In this document: in pieces, positions 33,462 to 44,964 of the stretch
Layout of the letters: each line of letters starts with the position of its first letter
Numbering within the stretch: position 1 is the first letter of the stretch
Source: Fragilariopsis cylindrus CCMP1102
Taxonomy: Eukaryota > Bacillariophyta > Bacillariophyceae > Bacillariales > Bacillariaceae
DNA length: 64,000 bases
Reading direction: 5' to 3'
Assembly (NCBI GenBank): GCA_900095095.1
Contig: FMBT01000297.1
Coordinates: 62,001-126,000 of the forward strand
The notes under the pieces: model-generated
The model's database searches: none
Told to the model about the DNA's origin: nothing
What the model saw: only the letters and a program-made list of their open reading frames with translations
Position numbers and translations under genes: made by a program

Positions 33462-36400
33462 ATGGATGATACTACTATTACTACGCAACAACAACAACAA
33501 CAATCCAAGAATGATGATGATCATCACCATCCAGACATAGATGGCGGCGATAATGATGGTGGTGGCAACAATATGAAAGACGACACAGTTGAAGCCATAA
33601 ATGGAAATATCAATGGTAAAGATGATGATGATGATCAGAATATCAATACTGCTGCTGCTGCTGCCAACAACAACACCGAATACAATGACAATGACAACGA
33701 CAACGACAATGACAATGACAATAACAATAACAATGATGCGTCTTCTATTTTGTCATCGTCGTCATCACATTCGTCATCATCATCGTCGACATTATTATCA
33801 TCGTCGGAGGAAGATGACGACGACGGCGATGATGATGAAAGTGATGATGACGAAGAAGAAAAAACAAAAACAACAACTCGTCATACCGGTACTACTAGTA
33901 CATCATCATTATCATCATCATTGACATTAACTCAACGTTTAGCATTAAATCTTGAAAGGAATAGAAAATTTCTTGGTAAGCTGAGTGAAAAATATGATAG
34001 TCAAATAAAAACAAGAAAACCAAGTAAAAAAGATGAAGAAAATAATGATGAATCATTATCTAGTGATAATGATGAAGATATGGAAGATATAAAAGTTGAT
34101 GATCGTGATGGTAGTAGTGGTAGTAGGGGAGGAATGATCATGCCGGGAACGCATAGACTATTTCAATCATTATCAATTTTGGGTCGTCGGCAGCAGGTGG
34201 TAGTAGGTAATAATAATTACGTAGAGGGGATACGTAATCTAGAACGTATATATCCATATCGTCATATTCAAATTGGACAATTATCGGCAGTATTATCAGG
34301 TACAATTTCTCTTACTTCTAGTATTAATACCAATCTGAATACTAGTCTGAATAATAATACGAATCAAGTTTATGTCCCAGCACCTATATTTTGTACAGGA
34401 TCAAAAGGAACTGGTAAGTCGTCTATAGTTTGTGATGTGATTGAAACATTACTTTTGGTACAACAAAAACAGCAACAACAACAAGACCAGCAACAGCAAG
34501 ACCAGCAACAACAAGACCAGCAACAAGACCAACAACAAGACCAAGAAGACCAGCGACTACAGCAGCAACATCGACTACAGCAGCAACAGCAGCAACAGCA
34601 GCAACAGCAGCAACAGCAGCAACAGCAGCAACAGCAGCAAAAACGAAAAGAACAAAATTTTGTCCAAGATGTTATTCAAAATGTTGTTCAAATCCAACCA
34701 GCGTATATAAATTGTTCCATCGTTGAACCATCTACAATTGAACGACTTGTTTATACTATTTATCAACAATTAAGACCATCGTCATCATCGTCATCAACAA
34801 CATTAAAGTCGAAAACTACAAAAAGAACAAGTCCCAACAAGAAAAGTGGCAAAAGGAAAAGGAAGAGAAAGAAGAAACTCCAATCTGGACTGCTAAATCA
34901 ACAACAAAATCAGGAACAAAGTGATGAACAACAACAAACAAAAATTCTTCCATCAAGAAAAGCTAAGAGAGCTGCAACAAGACGAACTTATGCGAATGAT
35001 GCTACCACTAATTTTAATAATGAAGTTAAGAAACGAAGAAGACAAATGAAAAAAGATAAGTTATACAATAATGGCAATGATGATGATGATCAGATTATTG
35101 GAGGTGAAAATAATGTTGAAACTTCTCATAAGGCTGTAATGTCATTAGGTCGTAGTTTGCAACGATATTATGGAGAAGGTTCTTCGAATACTAATGTTGG
35201 TATATTAGTTCTTGATAAGGGTGAAGAACTTTTATCCTTATCCTCTATTGGTAAAAAGAAATCAGCAGCATCGTCGTCTACTACTACGGCAGCAGCAGCA
35301 GCAACAAACTTTTTATCCGAATTACTGTTATTACCAAAAATTATGAAATTAAATATAACAGTAATTGTTATTACTAATTATTCTACATTGGATATGACAC
35401 GTAAGTTATTCTTGTTGTTGTTTAAAAAAGAAAATGGAGTCATCCGATTTTTGTCTCTATTTACACCCGAGCTGTTGTATAGGGTCACAAACACAAAATT
35501 ATCTTTTTCTGATATTCAACTAACACGTTTTCTGTTTTTCTTCTTCCTTATTCGCCTGCGTAGGCTTGAACAATTCTGTTGCTCCCTCCAAGTCATTGGC
35601 GACCATCTCGAACGGTCTTCATCCTATGATTATTCAATTTCCTGCTTATAAAGGAAATCGTGTCTTTCGAGAGGTATGTACGACATTTCATCAATCTTAT
35701 ACCTTGTTTTCCCTTTCAGCCATGACATAACACAGTCAGTATGTCTGTATCGAAAACATTCCATAGGAGTGGTTGGCACACGACACGATGAGCATTTCGC
35801 ACTAACTACAAATTTTGTCCTCGCACTTTTTCTTCTTTTTTTCAAAACAATAATATCATCACCATAGATTCTAACAACAGAACAAAATCAAAGACTTGTA
35901 ATGGGAGATTCCATGACATCACCCGATGATGATGATGATGGTGAATCTGCTGCTACAGCTACAGCTACTACTATGATGCGCCCTAGCCTGAAGAAGAAGT
36001 TAGTAGGTTCTTTTTGGAATACAGTTATTCAATTTGCATCGGATTCTACCCGTGATATTCATGATTTCCTTCGACTTGGTCGAGCTTTGTGGCCCCAATT
36101 TGTTGGACCACTTCATGCAGCAGCACTTCGTACTACAATGGAAATTGTGACGAAACGACGGCCTGATATTCCCGCTCTTACTAAAAAGAATCTACGAAAT
36201 GAAGTGGTATATACCAAGGTAGAAGATGAATTGGTTCGTGTATTGGGGATGAAATTCCATCCACAGATTGCTGCACTTGCATCCGGAGATGATAATATAA
36301 CGCTTTTGATCTTAGATGAGAATGGAATCGTTCCATCAGAAGGAACAACAACATCAGCACTTGTTAATAATACAAATAATCTATGTACATCTCTACCACA

Positions 36401-36923
36401 ACCGTACCTGAGAAGTTGTTTGCTCCTCGCTGCGTTCATCTGTCAAAACAACAAAGCGGATCAAGATCGGAAGTTATTTTCTGTACACGGGAATGGTAGA
36501 CGACGCAAAAAAAGTGCGAACAAAGATATATACGGAGGAAATGACGAAGATTTAGCATTTGGGTCAATTACTACGTCTTCTACTGGTACGGGACAACATC
36601 AAGTGGAGCAACTCAAGTCTTTGAGATTGCGACCAGTTCCTTTCGAAAGGGTACTATCTATATTTGTTACATTAGTCCGTTTAAATCCACTATCACAAAA
36701 TATTGATGACGACGTTGATGATTTAGAAGTTAATATGGATGATCTTGGATCAACACGATTGTATACAGATCTATCCCACTTGATTGATCTAGGATACTTA
36801 CATCCAGCTAAAGGAAATCATATACATTCGTCACCGGCAAGGTTTGTGTGCTCACTGACAAGAGACGAGGCAATTGAAATTTCGACTCGAATTGGAATTC
36901 CTATTGAAAGATACCTAATCTGA
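33462..36923 (+). CDS. ORC5: Origin recognition complex subunit 5, three exons
   Basis: AAA+-type subunit of the complex that marks replication origins. Exons are 33462-35400, 35564-35673 and 35868-36923, joined by GT-AG introns of 163 and 194 bp; all phases agree and give about 1034 residues. The Walker A motif GSKGTGKS lies at residues 313-320 and a Walker B-like ILVLDKGEEL near residue 583. Exon 3 carries the conserved C-terminal ORC5 region (LRSCLLLAAFICQNNKADQDRKLF; RPVPFERVLSIFVTL; a winged-helix-like end). The protein is more than twice the length of human ORC5 (435 residues) because of an acidic Asn/Asp/Ser N-terminal extension (residues 1-160), a Gln run of about 60 residues just after Walker A, and a Lys/Arg-rich insert. 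The Walker B Asp is followed by Lys instead of Glu, as in human ORC5 (LDKAE). Confidence 0.88.
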
Positions 36924-37133
36924 AGGATTTTTTTAAAGAATGTATTTTACTCCATCTTTAATGAGTACACAGGATAAGATAAATAATGGCAATACATAAA
37001 ATATTAACATGATTAATCAACTCTACTGCTGCTAGTACGTATTCAGTATCTCGACTTTTGCTGTTTTTGTTTTTGTTTATTATTTATTGAAACTGTTTTG
37101 ATACATTGAAGATACTGTATTTTCAAACTATAT

Positions 37134-37961
37134 TCATTTCAATTTTTCCATTTTATTTGAAATTTTAGTCATTAATTCTGGTTCTGTTTTTTCCATTTCT
37201 TCCATAATTTCAATTATTTTAGCAGTCTTTGCACGTTTATAACTTTCATCACTACTACTATTATCACTGATATCCACTAATTGTGTTTCAATACTTTTCC
37301 ATGTTGTTTCAAATTCTGGATTTGATTTTAATACACGTACGTAATCATCGGCAACATTTTGTATCACAGCATCTACATTCTTTGACAGTACTGCCAATAT
37401 TGATAATAATATTATAACACCACCAAATGCAACAAATATAGACCGTATTAATGGATCATCAAATAGGACAAGATCTTGATCCAGTCCATATATGATACTA
37501 TTTTGATCATTATTCACAATTACTTCAACTACATCAGCAACAACAGCTCCTGCTCCAGCTGTTGTGGTTGTGGTTGTGGTTGTGGCCGTTGCTATATCTG
37601 AAATAATCATAGCAGATGATGAGTAGGATAAACCATTTATACCTGAGAAAGAAGATATTATTGCTGGTACTGCAAGTATTATTTCTGCTGATGTGCTTCC
37701 GTATAGTTTTGTTTGTGTTTTCCTATTCAACGATGACGCCGACGCCGACGCCGACGAAGTTGATGTTAATGCTGGGATTATTGAAAATGCACCAGATCGT
37801 AACGATGACGACGGTGACGATGACGATGACGATGACGAAAATGTTGTGAATGCATCCACAATAACGACGGTGGGTTGTATAACTACAAGTAGTAGCGATA
37901 GCAGCAGCATCAGCAGTAGTGTGGTGGTCGTCTGCGTCGTCGGTAGTACTAGCAACGTCAT
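37134..37961 (-). CDS. Predicted plastid-type membrane protein of unknown function
   Basis: A single-exon protein of 275 residues. Residues 12-36 are a hydrophobic signal sequence, then VVIVDAFTTFSSSSS: an Ala-Phe junction followed by a Ser-rich stretch, the form of a diatom plastid leader. A single strong membrane helix (SIFVAFGGVIILLSILAVLS) lies near residue 190. It is followed by a charged, helical C-terminal part (VDAVIQNVADDYVRVLKSN; KIIEIMEEMEKTEPELMTKISNKMEKL) that could form a coiled coil. Between leader and helix is Ala/Ser/Thr low complexity. I do not recognise a named family; the composition suggests a thylakoid or envelope protein with a soluble helical domain. It is divergent from the shikimate kinase gene, 500 bp apart. 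Confidence 0.65.
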   Translation of the reverse strand: MTLLVLPTTQTTTTLLLMLLLSLLLVVIQPTVVIVDAFTTFSSSSSSSSPSSSLRSGAFSIIPALTSTSSASASASSLNRKTQTKLYGSTSAEIILAVPAIISSFSGINGLSYSSSAMIISDIATATTTTTTTTAGAGAVVADVVEVIVNNDQNSIIYGLDQDLVLFDDPLIRSIFVAFGGVIILLSILAVLSKNVDAVIQNVADDYVRVLKSNPEFETTWKSIETQLVDISDNSSSDESYKRAKTAKIIEIMEEMEKTEPELMTKISNKMEKLK

Positions 37962-38460
37962 AACAATAATAATGTTATTTCCAATCTATAAATAGAAAAA
38001 TGGTACGTAACAACAAGGGTTTATTGTCTTCTACAGCAGCAAAGATTTATTGATTGGTGTTGCAATAAAAAATTGTTTCCTGCGTTGGCTGTTGGCTGCG
38101 TTTGTTGTTTGTTGTTGGCTGTTGGCTTTTTTAATGAGAGAGAGATGAGGATGGTGGGATCTTCAAGCCAATAATGTTTTATGTGTGATGTGTGTAACGA
38201 AATTAAAAATGTAAAACGGAAGACGAAGAAAGATCTAGATTTGTTGTCGTGCGTACTTTGTACGTGCTCCGATTATTTTATGCTCGCACGTGCTTCAACC
38301 ACAAGTAAGTTAACATAGCAGATCTGAATCTCTTCAAATCTAAAATAGGACGACGACGACGACGACGATGCAAAGCCGTCAAAGAAGACAGCAATAGAAG
38401 GAAACAATATCATTCTCTTATCAGCTAGACTATAAAAACAAAAAAGAAAAAACAACAATT

Positions 38461-39590
38461 ATGATGCTACGACGTGCCGTTTTCTTCGTAAGACTATTGC
38501 TTCCATTTCTTCTTTATGCGCTTTTAGGAGAGCAGACGGTATCAACAACATGGGCATTCACACCACTAGTCAAGACAACAACACCGACAAGGACGACATC
38601 AACATCAACGTCGTCGTCGCATCAACAGTCTATAATTGTTTTAAATGCTGGTGGATTTGAATGGGAAGATCCAACCGATGAAGCACTGGATCAAGGTGTT
38701 GATAATCCATTTAAGAATCCAGATTTATTGAATAAAATTGAAGAAGGTAGTGACGATGATGATAAAAAGACAATTGATCCTGCACGATTATTAGGTGCAA
38801 GATTACAAGGATCAAATTTATACCTGGTTGGGATGATGGGATCTGGTAAATCAGCTGTTGGTGATAAACTAGCACGACGTAAGTGAAACGGTTAACAGTA
38901 ACAGAGTACCATGCCATGCCATTATTTTGGAACTAAACAATGATGATTATGTGAAGTAGTGTTATCTCTTTACTTTTTTGATCTTTTCAAATCGTCTCAA
39001 CGATCTTTATCTTTCTTTTATTCCATTGGGTTATGTATGTATGCTATATTTAAAAAATCAATCATAACAAATTTGTAGGAATGGGTTCCTATAAATTTTT
39101 AGATACAGATGAAATTATTGAAAAGGCAACAAGTATGAGTATACCAGAAATTTTTGAATCCGAAGGTGAAGATGGTTTTCGTGATGTGGAATCACAAGTA
39201 TTAGATACAGTACATTCCTACGTGAGATGTATTGTTTCTACAGGTGGTGGACTGGTGAATAAGATCGAAAATTGGGGTAAATTACAATCGGGTATAGTTA
39301 TTTGGTTAGATGTGTCACCAGAAATTATTATGACACGTATTAAGGATGATACGAATCGTCCATTATTACAAACAGAGGATCCATTACAGACGTTAATAGA
39401 TTTATTAGAAGAACGTACACCCAAATATAGTCAAGCTGATTTTCGTGTCGAAATTACAAATGACATGGATGAAGATATGGTCGCATCACAAATTGTACGT
39501 GACTTACATGATTATATTGATGAGAATCCACCAGCATGGAAACTAGCTAAACAGAAAGCACAAGAAGAAGGTTTGGATTGGGTGAAATAA
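38461..39590 (+). CDS. AROK: Shikimate kinase, plastid-targeted, two exons
   Basis: Phosphorylates shikimate at the 3-hydroxyl using ATP, in the plastid pathway to aromatic amino acids. Exons 38461-38878 and 39079-39590 join through a 200-bp GT-AG intron (donor GTAAGT, acceptor TTTGTAG), in frame, about 309 residues. The Walker A loop GMMGSGKS is in exon 1; exon 2 begins GSYKFLDTDEIIE, with the DTDE shikimate/Mg-binding region, then STGGGLV and the lid region RPLL. The leader (VRLLLPFLLYALLGEQTVSTTWAFTP) is a signal peptide with the junction TTWAFTP, very close to the ASAFAP consensus, so plastid import is likely. An Asp-rich stretch before the domain is low complexity. It is monofunctional here, not part of a fused AROM protein. 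Confidence 0.92.
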
Positions 39591-40083
39591 AGACTTTAGT
39601 ATATTATGCGTAGTACATATAAAAATACCACAATAATACTGTAGTACCATATGAAAAAAAAAAATTGAAAAAAAAACCAGATCTTAAAAATTGGAGTAAA
39701 ATGTGGTGAACTAGTCTGTCTACTACCAAGTACAGTGTAATATGCAATGTAGGACCAAAAAGAAGCTTTTAATAGGAAATGATTTTATAGAAAACTCATT
39801 ACGACTCGCTCTTGACTACTGTATCCTAATACAACCTACCTTGCACTAGTCTCAACAATCTAAAAATAGGAGCATTGTCTTCACTTCTTGTTTGCCAGCT
39901 TGATACACATTATATCACTTCTCATGACACTGATTTTGTTTGTGAATTTGTTCTCCCGTTGCCTGGAAGAGAATAAATACAAATCAAACAACAGAACCAG
40001 AACACATGACATATATTATTATCTGTAAAAGAGAAGGGAAGTCAAAAGATCATAAGTGACTTCGTACATAAAAAGAATGCCTT
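39591..40083. other. Intergenic region
   Basis: No gene seen. Homopolymer A runs lie near 39655-39676, just after the shikimate kinase stop. Confidence 0.4.
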
Positions 40084-41530
40084 TGGGGAGGGGGGGGGGG
40101 GGGGGGTATGTGACCTAGTACACACTCAAAAAAATGAATTTTCCCAAAGTAAGCACATGGGGTTGGCCATATACACCAAAGGGAATATAAACTTGGCGAG
40201 CTATGGGTAGGACCATGCTGATGTGGGTGCTAAAGGGGAAAAACCTGTTTTGGGGCCTAAATGACCCTTTTGGGGGTTTAGCACACCCTGACATCTTCCT
40301 GACCTCCTTAGAAACCTAAGCAATGGTTGGACCTTGTACCAATAGGTATAATGTTGAGCTCCATATACTATTTCAAGGTTATTAGGTCTATATTGACTGT
40401 GCATCGGCCTTTATTACATGAACACTTTGCACTTAGAGAAATTGTGTGTTTTAATAGTGGTGGGTTTTGACCCGTAGCACCCCACATATATGTATGACTA
40501 CTTAAAATAAGGATATAATTCAAAACCTTTATGAATTAGGTTGATGCCGAGATATTTTATTTGGGACTTGGCATACCTGGTATGGGCGTGGTAGCATCTC
40601 AAATGTTTTTGTAATGTGTGCATTTTGGGCTATTTTATGTCTATTCTATTGTTCCCCACCACCACACCACCAATCTGGCAAATATTTCAAGTATTGCTGG
40701 TGTGTTTTGACCATATGTATATATGAAAGGTATCTGTGTGTCCAGACCATGGTCCAATTCCTTTTTTTGATGTTGTGGCAGCCTATTTCTGAATGATACT
40801 TTTAAGCATGGAAATATGACATGTTGGCCAAAATGCAATGTTCGTGTTCTAGAGGCAAGATTAAGGTAAGTATGAGGGATCACAACCCTTGGTTCATCCC
40901 CTATTGGTATGAGATGGATGACTGGGTGGGAGTTTGGTGCAACATGCAGGTTCTAAAACCTAAGTAGAAGTTATTCATCTTATTATCCAATAACTAAACT
41001 CCACTAGAGAATTTTTGAGATGAAAAAATCAGGTGATGATGAACCACCAAGGCTGATAGGAGGGAAACACAATGTTCTAGTCCACTATCTGGATTATAGT
41101 GCACCCAACCCATCTGGTTCAAATGAGACATTGTGTGTTCATTTTTGAACAAAAATCATGTTGTTTTTTGTGTGCCTGCCACAAAAGCAAAATGAATTTT
41201 ATTTCACAACCACAAGTATAGGAAAGTTGTGGGAGGCAAACGCAATATTCTAGTACTCTATGTGAATGTTTTTGCATCTGACCCATCTAGTGCTGTCCTC
41301 TACAACCCCTTCAAATGAGATATTTTGTGGTTCATTTTGATCAAAAATCATGTTGTTTTTTGTGTGCCTACCACATCAGCAAAACGAATTTTTGTCTGCA
41401 GCCACAGGAACAAAAAACTTGTAGGAGGCTAACACAATGTTCTAGTACACTATGCAGAGGCTAGTGCACCCGCCCCAAATTTTGTTGTCCGTTGCAACAC
41501 TTTCAAATGAGATATTTTGTTATGTGTACA
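40084..41530 (+). repeat. Non-coding dispersed repeat family, copy B
   Basis: Second copy of the family at 3725-4880, same orientation. It starts right after a G homopolymer (about 40088-40107) with TATGTGACCTAGTACACACT. After the shared ~950-base body, a module of about 190 bases is repeated: roughly 41034-41220, 41221-41411 and a truncated third at 41412-41530. Each module has GGAGGcaAACACAATnTTCT, a CCCATCT-type block, CAAATGAGATATTTTGT and a TTTTTGTGTGCCTnCCAC tail. No conserved reading frame. The module resembles tandem 3' monomers of a satellite-derived or non-autonomous element. Confidence 0.85.
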
Positions 41531-41998
41531 CATACGTTTTAAATCCCTAAAATGTGTGCTCTGTGTGAGCCTACATTGTGAAATACCAGTAGGCTTACAA
41601 GACTACGGAATATCGTCCTTCGCGCGAAAATAAAAATTGAGCAAATACTCTTAGATTTGTCTTTCCCCCGCTGACCAGTCTATTACTTGTACAAGCAGTA
41701 AGAACATTAAAGAACTTCGTTTGTACGCACTCTCTTGTCTTTTACCGGTCTACGGGTTTTGTCTAACCTCTTGACATCATCGCGATATCTCTTTCACACG
41801 ACATACAATTGGCTGTTTCACCTATTGATATCGCGTTATCTCTTTGCGCTCACACGACACACATACAATAATCTTCATTTTTCATACCTCTTCACAATAT
41901 AGATCAAAAGAATAGAAATCTAACAAAAACATACCGTACAGCCTAACTAAAGAAGAAAGAGAAAAAAAATAAACTACTGCTACTACTACTACAACAAT

Positions 41999-43084
41999 AT
42001 GAATCTTACAACTGCAACCTTGTTTCTTGCATTAACACTTGCTGTGATCTCGCCATCGACAACATCGGCCTATACGGGTTCGGGTGGTGATAGATTTTAT
42101 GCGACTGGTCTTATTGACTTTGACAGTACTCTAGAGGGGAATACCGATATCATCGGTGCCCATTTACATACAGGAAGTTCCACAACAAATGGTCCAGTGA
42201 ATGTCATTTTCTGTGGTAGTGCACCCTTGCCTGATGTTTTAACGATCGATGGTCCGTGTGAAGTACGAGAATATTCCCCAGCCGTCGGAGAGGGTCGTTA
42301 CATCAAGAGGTGGGAGGCACATCCTTCTTACGATTTGCGTACGGAGGTATTCACAAATGGAGGTAGGTGATATACTAGACACAACGCAAAGGGGAAAACA
42401 AATGGAATATAATATACGATGTTAAGCTGTGTACTTTTTATTCTTCCCGTTTCTCATATCGGCCTTCCATCCATTTGTCATCTTGCATTATTCGTATTGT
42501 TACGTACTCATCATAAATGATATTACTATTTATCGATCGATATAGCAAATAATGCGACATCCGTTCCGGGTGCTACCACGTTGGCAGATGGTGCTCCCAC
42601 TACTTTTGATTCGTTTTTAGAAGAATTAGTAGCGTGTACTGTTGATGAGTGCAACGTCTATTTCAATATTCATACAAATTATAGTTTCAATTTAAATGCT
42701 GGTGCCTACGGTCTTGCTCGTGCCCAACTTTCTCCTGTCACCTGTGACGAAAAAGATTTGCAACCAGGATACGACATGGGAACCGCCAAATGTTTTTCGG
42801 CAATTGCTACATCCAATAACACGAATATGGTAGCAGGTATTCCAAACCAATTAGCACCTAATGCTGGATACACTTTTGCTGGATATGCTGGATACACTAT
42901 TGGTGATCTTCTTGTTGTCTATCAAGGAGGTGACGGTACTGTCGATGATAGTGGTGGTCTCAATCTCAACTCTACGGAACCAAAGGCAGAGCAGGATAAG
43001 TTCTCTTCTTCCGCATCGTTATCGTTGTTATTGTCGCTCATTATTGCTACTATTACAATGAGCACTGTTGAAATCTATTTCTAG
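41999..43084 (+). CDS. Secreted CHRD-like protein with C-terminal anchor, two exons
   Basis: Exons 41999-42362 and 42546-43084 join through a 183-bp GT-AG intron in frame, about 300 residues. Residues 1-24 are a signal peptide (LTTATLFLALTLAVISPSTTSA). The body resembles a CHRD (chordin-type) domain: GAHLHTGSSTTNGPVNVIFCG in exon 1 and CNVYFNIHTNYSFNLNAG...LARAQLSPV in exon 2 match the typical 'HxH-G-NGPVV' and 'YVNVHT...GEIRGQL' blocks, including the conserved His residues. Several N-glycosylation sequons are present. The C-terminus (SSSASLSLLLSLIIATITMSTVEIYF) is a plausible GPI or membrane anchor. Likely a surface or cell-wall protein; the CHRD assignment is by motif only. Confidence 0.75.
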
Positions 43085-43407
43085 TAATATCAAATGGATT
43101 AGGCATGAGCACTATGATGTTATAAACGTGAGATAAAAGACAAAATAAATACAAATCGATCGCCTTGACGTACGCAATACAAGAATAAAAATCTGCATCA
43201 AATGAAGATGTGAAGTAAATGATGAAGAAGCATGAAACAATAAAGTACATGTAGTGCATCGTAAATGGAGACATCATCTTCTCTCTTATATATAAAGTTT
43301 TATTAATCTAGTTATTGTTTTTACTTTCGTAATACGTCCGTATTGTGCAGACCAGTACAACAACAGATCATGGCCACTACTTCGCATTATACATTATACA
43401 TTATACA

Positions 43408-44295
43408 TTATGCATTCCATCGCATTAATGGTTCACTATTTGGTCCTTTCAATGGAGCACCACCAGTATCTTGTTGCTTCTTTTTATTCTTCTGTTTATT
43501 TGACTGTGGATTGTTGTTGTTTTGTTTCATACGTTGTTCTACTGCTGCTAGACGTTCATCGCGTTGCCGTATTCGATCTGAATCGGTCAATGTTGGATCA
43601 ACACGAGGTCTCGGTATATCATCTTTATTGCTATTCTTCTTCTTTTTCTCCTTCTGCATATTTTTGCTATTTTCATTGTTGCTGTTGTTGTTGGCATGTC
43701 CTTCTTCTTCTTCGTATGCGGATCCCAGTCGATTTCCCTGTATTTTCATTGAAGAAGGAAAGAAAGAAAGAAAGAAAGGAAGAAGAACGTAAAATGATGA
43801 GTATAGATTATGGAAAAGAACAGCTCAAAAAAAAAAGCAAGCAATTTTAACACGACGTCTAATGACGAGACAATTGTGATGCTTCTTCGTTCCATGATAT
43901 GTGTGTAACTCACACGAAACAAAACTAATGCATACGTTCGTCGGTAGTAATTCGTCATCAGCAGCAACAAAACCGTATCTTGATCTTCTTTCTCTGCGGC
44001 AAATTTCTATTTTGTTCTTTAATATAATATCATAGAGGATTTGAATTGTCATGCTCGTAATTTTCCTTCTGATAATTATTCATTGTTGTCCCGTGCATCT
44101 AATAATAATATGTCACGTCATGTCATGTCACAACATACTCAAGAAAGACTAGACTCGATTCGATTCGACTCGTTCACTCACCGCTCCTTGAAACGCTTTT
44201 TTCTTCTTCTTCTTCGATGATGCTGATGCTGTTATCTTTGTTTGAGCCACACCACCATCATCGTTGGATGATTTGGAACTCATACATGAACCCAT
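43408..44295 (-). CDS. Small predicted p97/VCP cofactor (SVIP-like), two exons
   Basis: Exon 1 (44295-44182) and exon 2 (43737-43408) join through a 444-bp GT-AG intron at phase 0, giving 147 residues. The N-terminus MGSCMSSKSS fits N-myristoylation at Gly2 with palmitoylation of Cys4. Across the junction the protein reads KKAFQGAGNRLGSAYEEE, containing F-x-G-x-G-x-x-L-G, the SHP box by which Derlins, p47 and UBX proteins bind p97. A charged helix follows (RIRQRDERLAAVEQRMKQ) and the protein ends APLKG...EPLMRWNA, similar in shape to the end of human SVIP. The rest is Lys/Asn/Glu low complexity. Inference: a membrane-tethered regulator of p97 in ER-associated degradation. Start chosen at the MGSC methionine; an upstream in-frame ATG at 44340 would hide the myristoylation site. 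Confidence 0.6.
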
Positions 44296-44964
44296 AATAT
44301 ATAGTATTTGAGATTGAGATTCGTGTACAAAACGCGACACTCGCCGATAAAACTCCTGACTCCACTTGACTACGATTGCTTGAATCGACTAACTTGCTCC
44401 AACCTCTATATCTATCTTGTTGATTAATTAATGGGAAGGAGATAAGAGAATAGTAGGTAGGGGTATGTTGAGATTTCTTGTGATTATTTAAAAAGATTAA
44501 AGATATGTTCTTTTTGATTTTATTTTTCAAAAGATTTGGCGATAACGTCGTTTCATGCATGTCGTCATGTCGTCAATGGTAATTGGGTTGATTCGATTCG
44601 GGGGACGTAATTGTCGCGGAATGCCGATGACGAGGATGAGTCACGATCTATTTTTTTCTCCATGCATGCCATCACATCCATCACATTTCTTTGATCTGAA
44701 ACAAAATTCGAAAATGACAACGACTACTTCGAAGTAGCCTACTACCACGAAATTTTAAGTTCTCGCTCTGTCATATTTGTTTGTCCTAGCATACTCCAAA
44801 GACGACAGGTGAAGTGAACGAACCGTAACTATGCAGTGAAGTGAACCGTAGAGCTTGCGAAGAAGAAGAAACAGAGATAAAGTAAAGTGACGCTGGCAGA
44901 AGAGAAACTTACGTTGCAAGAGGGCGATAACGATAACGAAATAATAACGACAAGAACGATAACG
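44296..44964. other. Divergent intergenic region
   Basis: Shared promoter between the SVIP-like gene and the helicase gene. The 60-codon frame at 44555-44737 has no recognisable feature. Nothing else is seen. Confidence 0.4.

Noticed and set aside
33601-34769. Alternative-frame open readings over ORC5 repeats
   Set aside because: Long trinucleotide runs stay open in several frames; only the ORC5 frame carries conserved motifs and agrees with the splice phases.
43343-43850. Plus-strand open frames at 43.3-43.9 kb
   Set aside because: They are antisense to the SVIP-like exon 2 and made of repeat-derived Leu, Phe and Ser runs.
44887-44964. Helicase start at the GTG at 44887
   Set aside because: A GTG start is unlikely in a nuclear gene, and the first ATG at 44965 begins a sensible leader.
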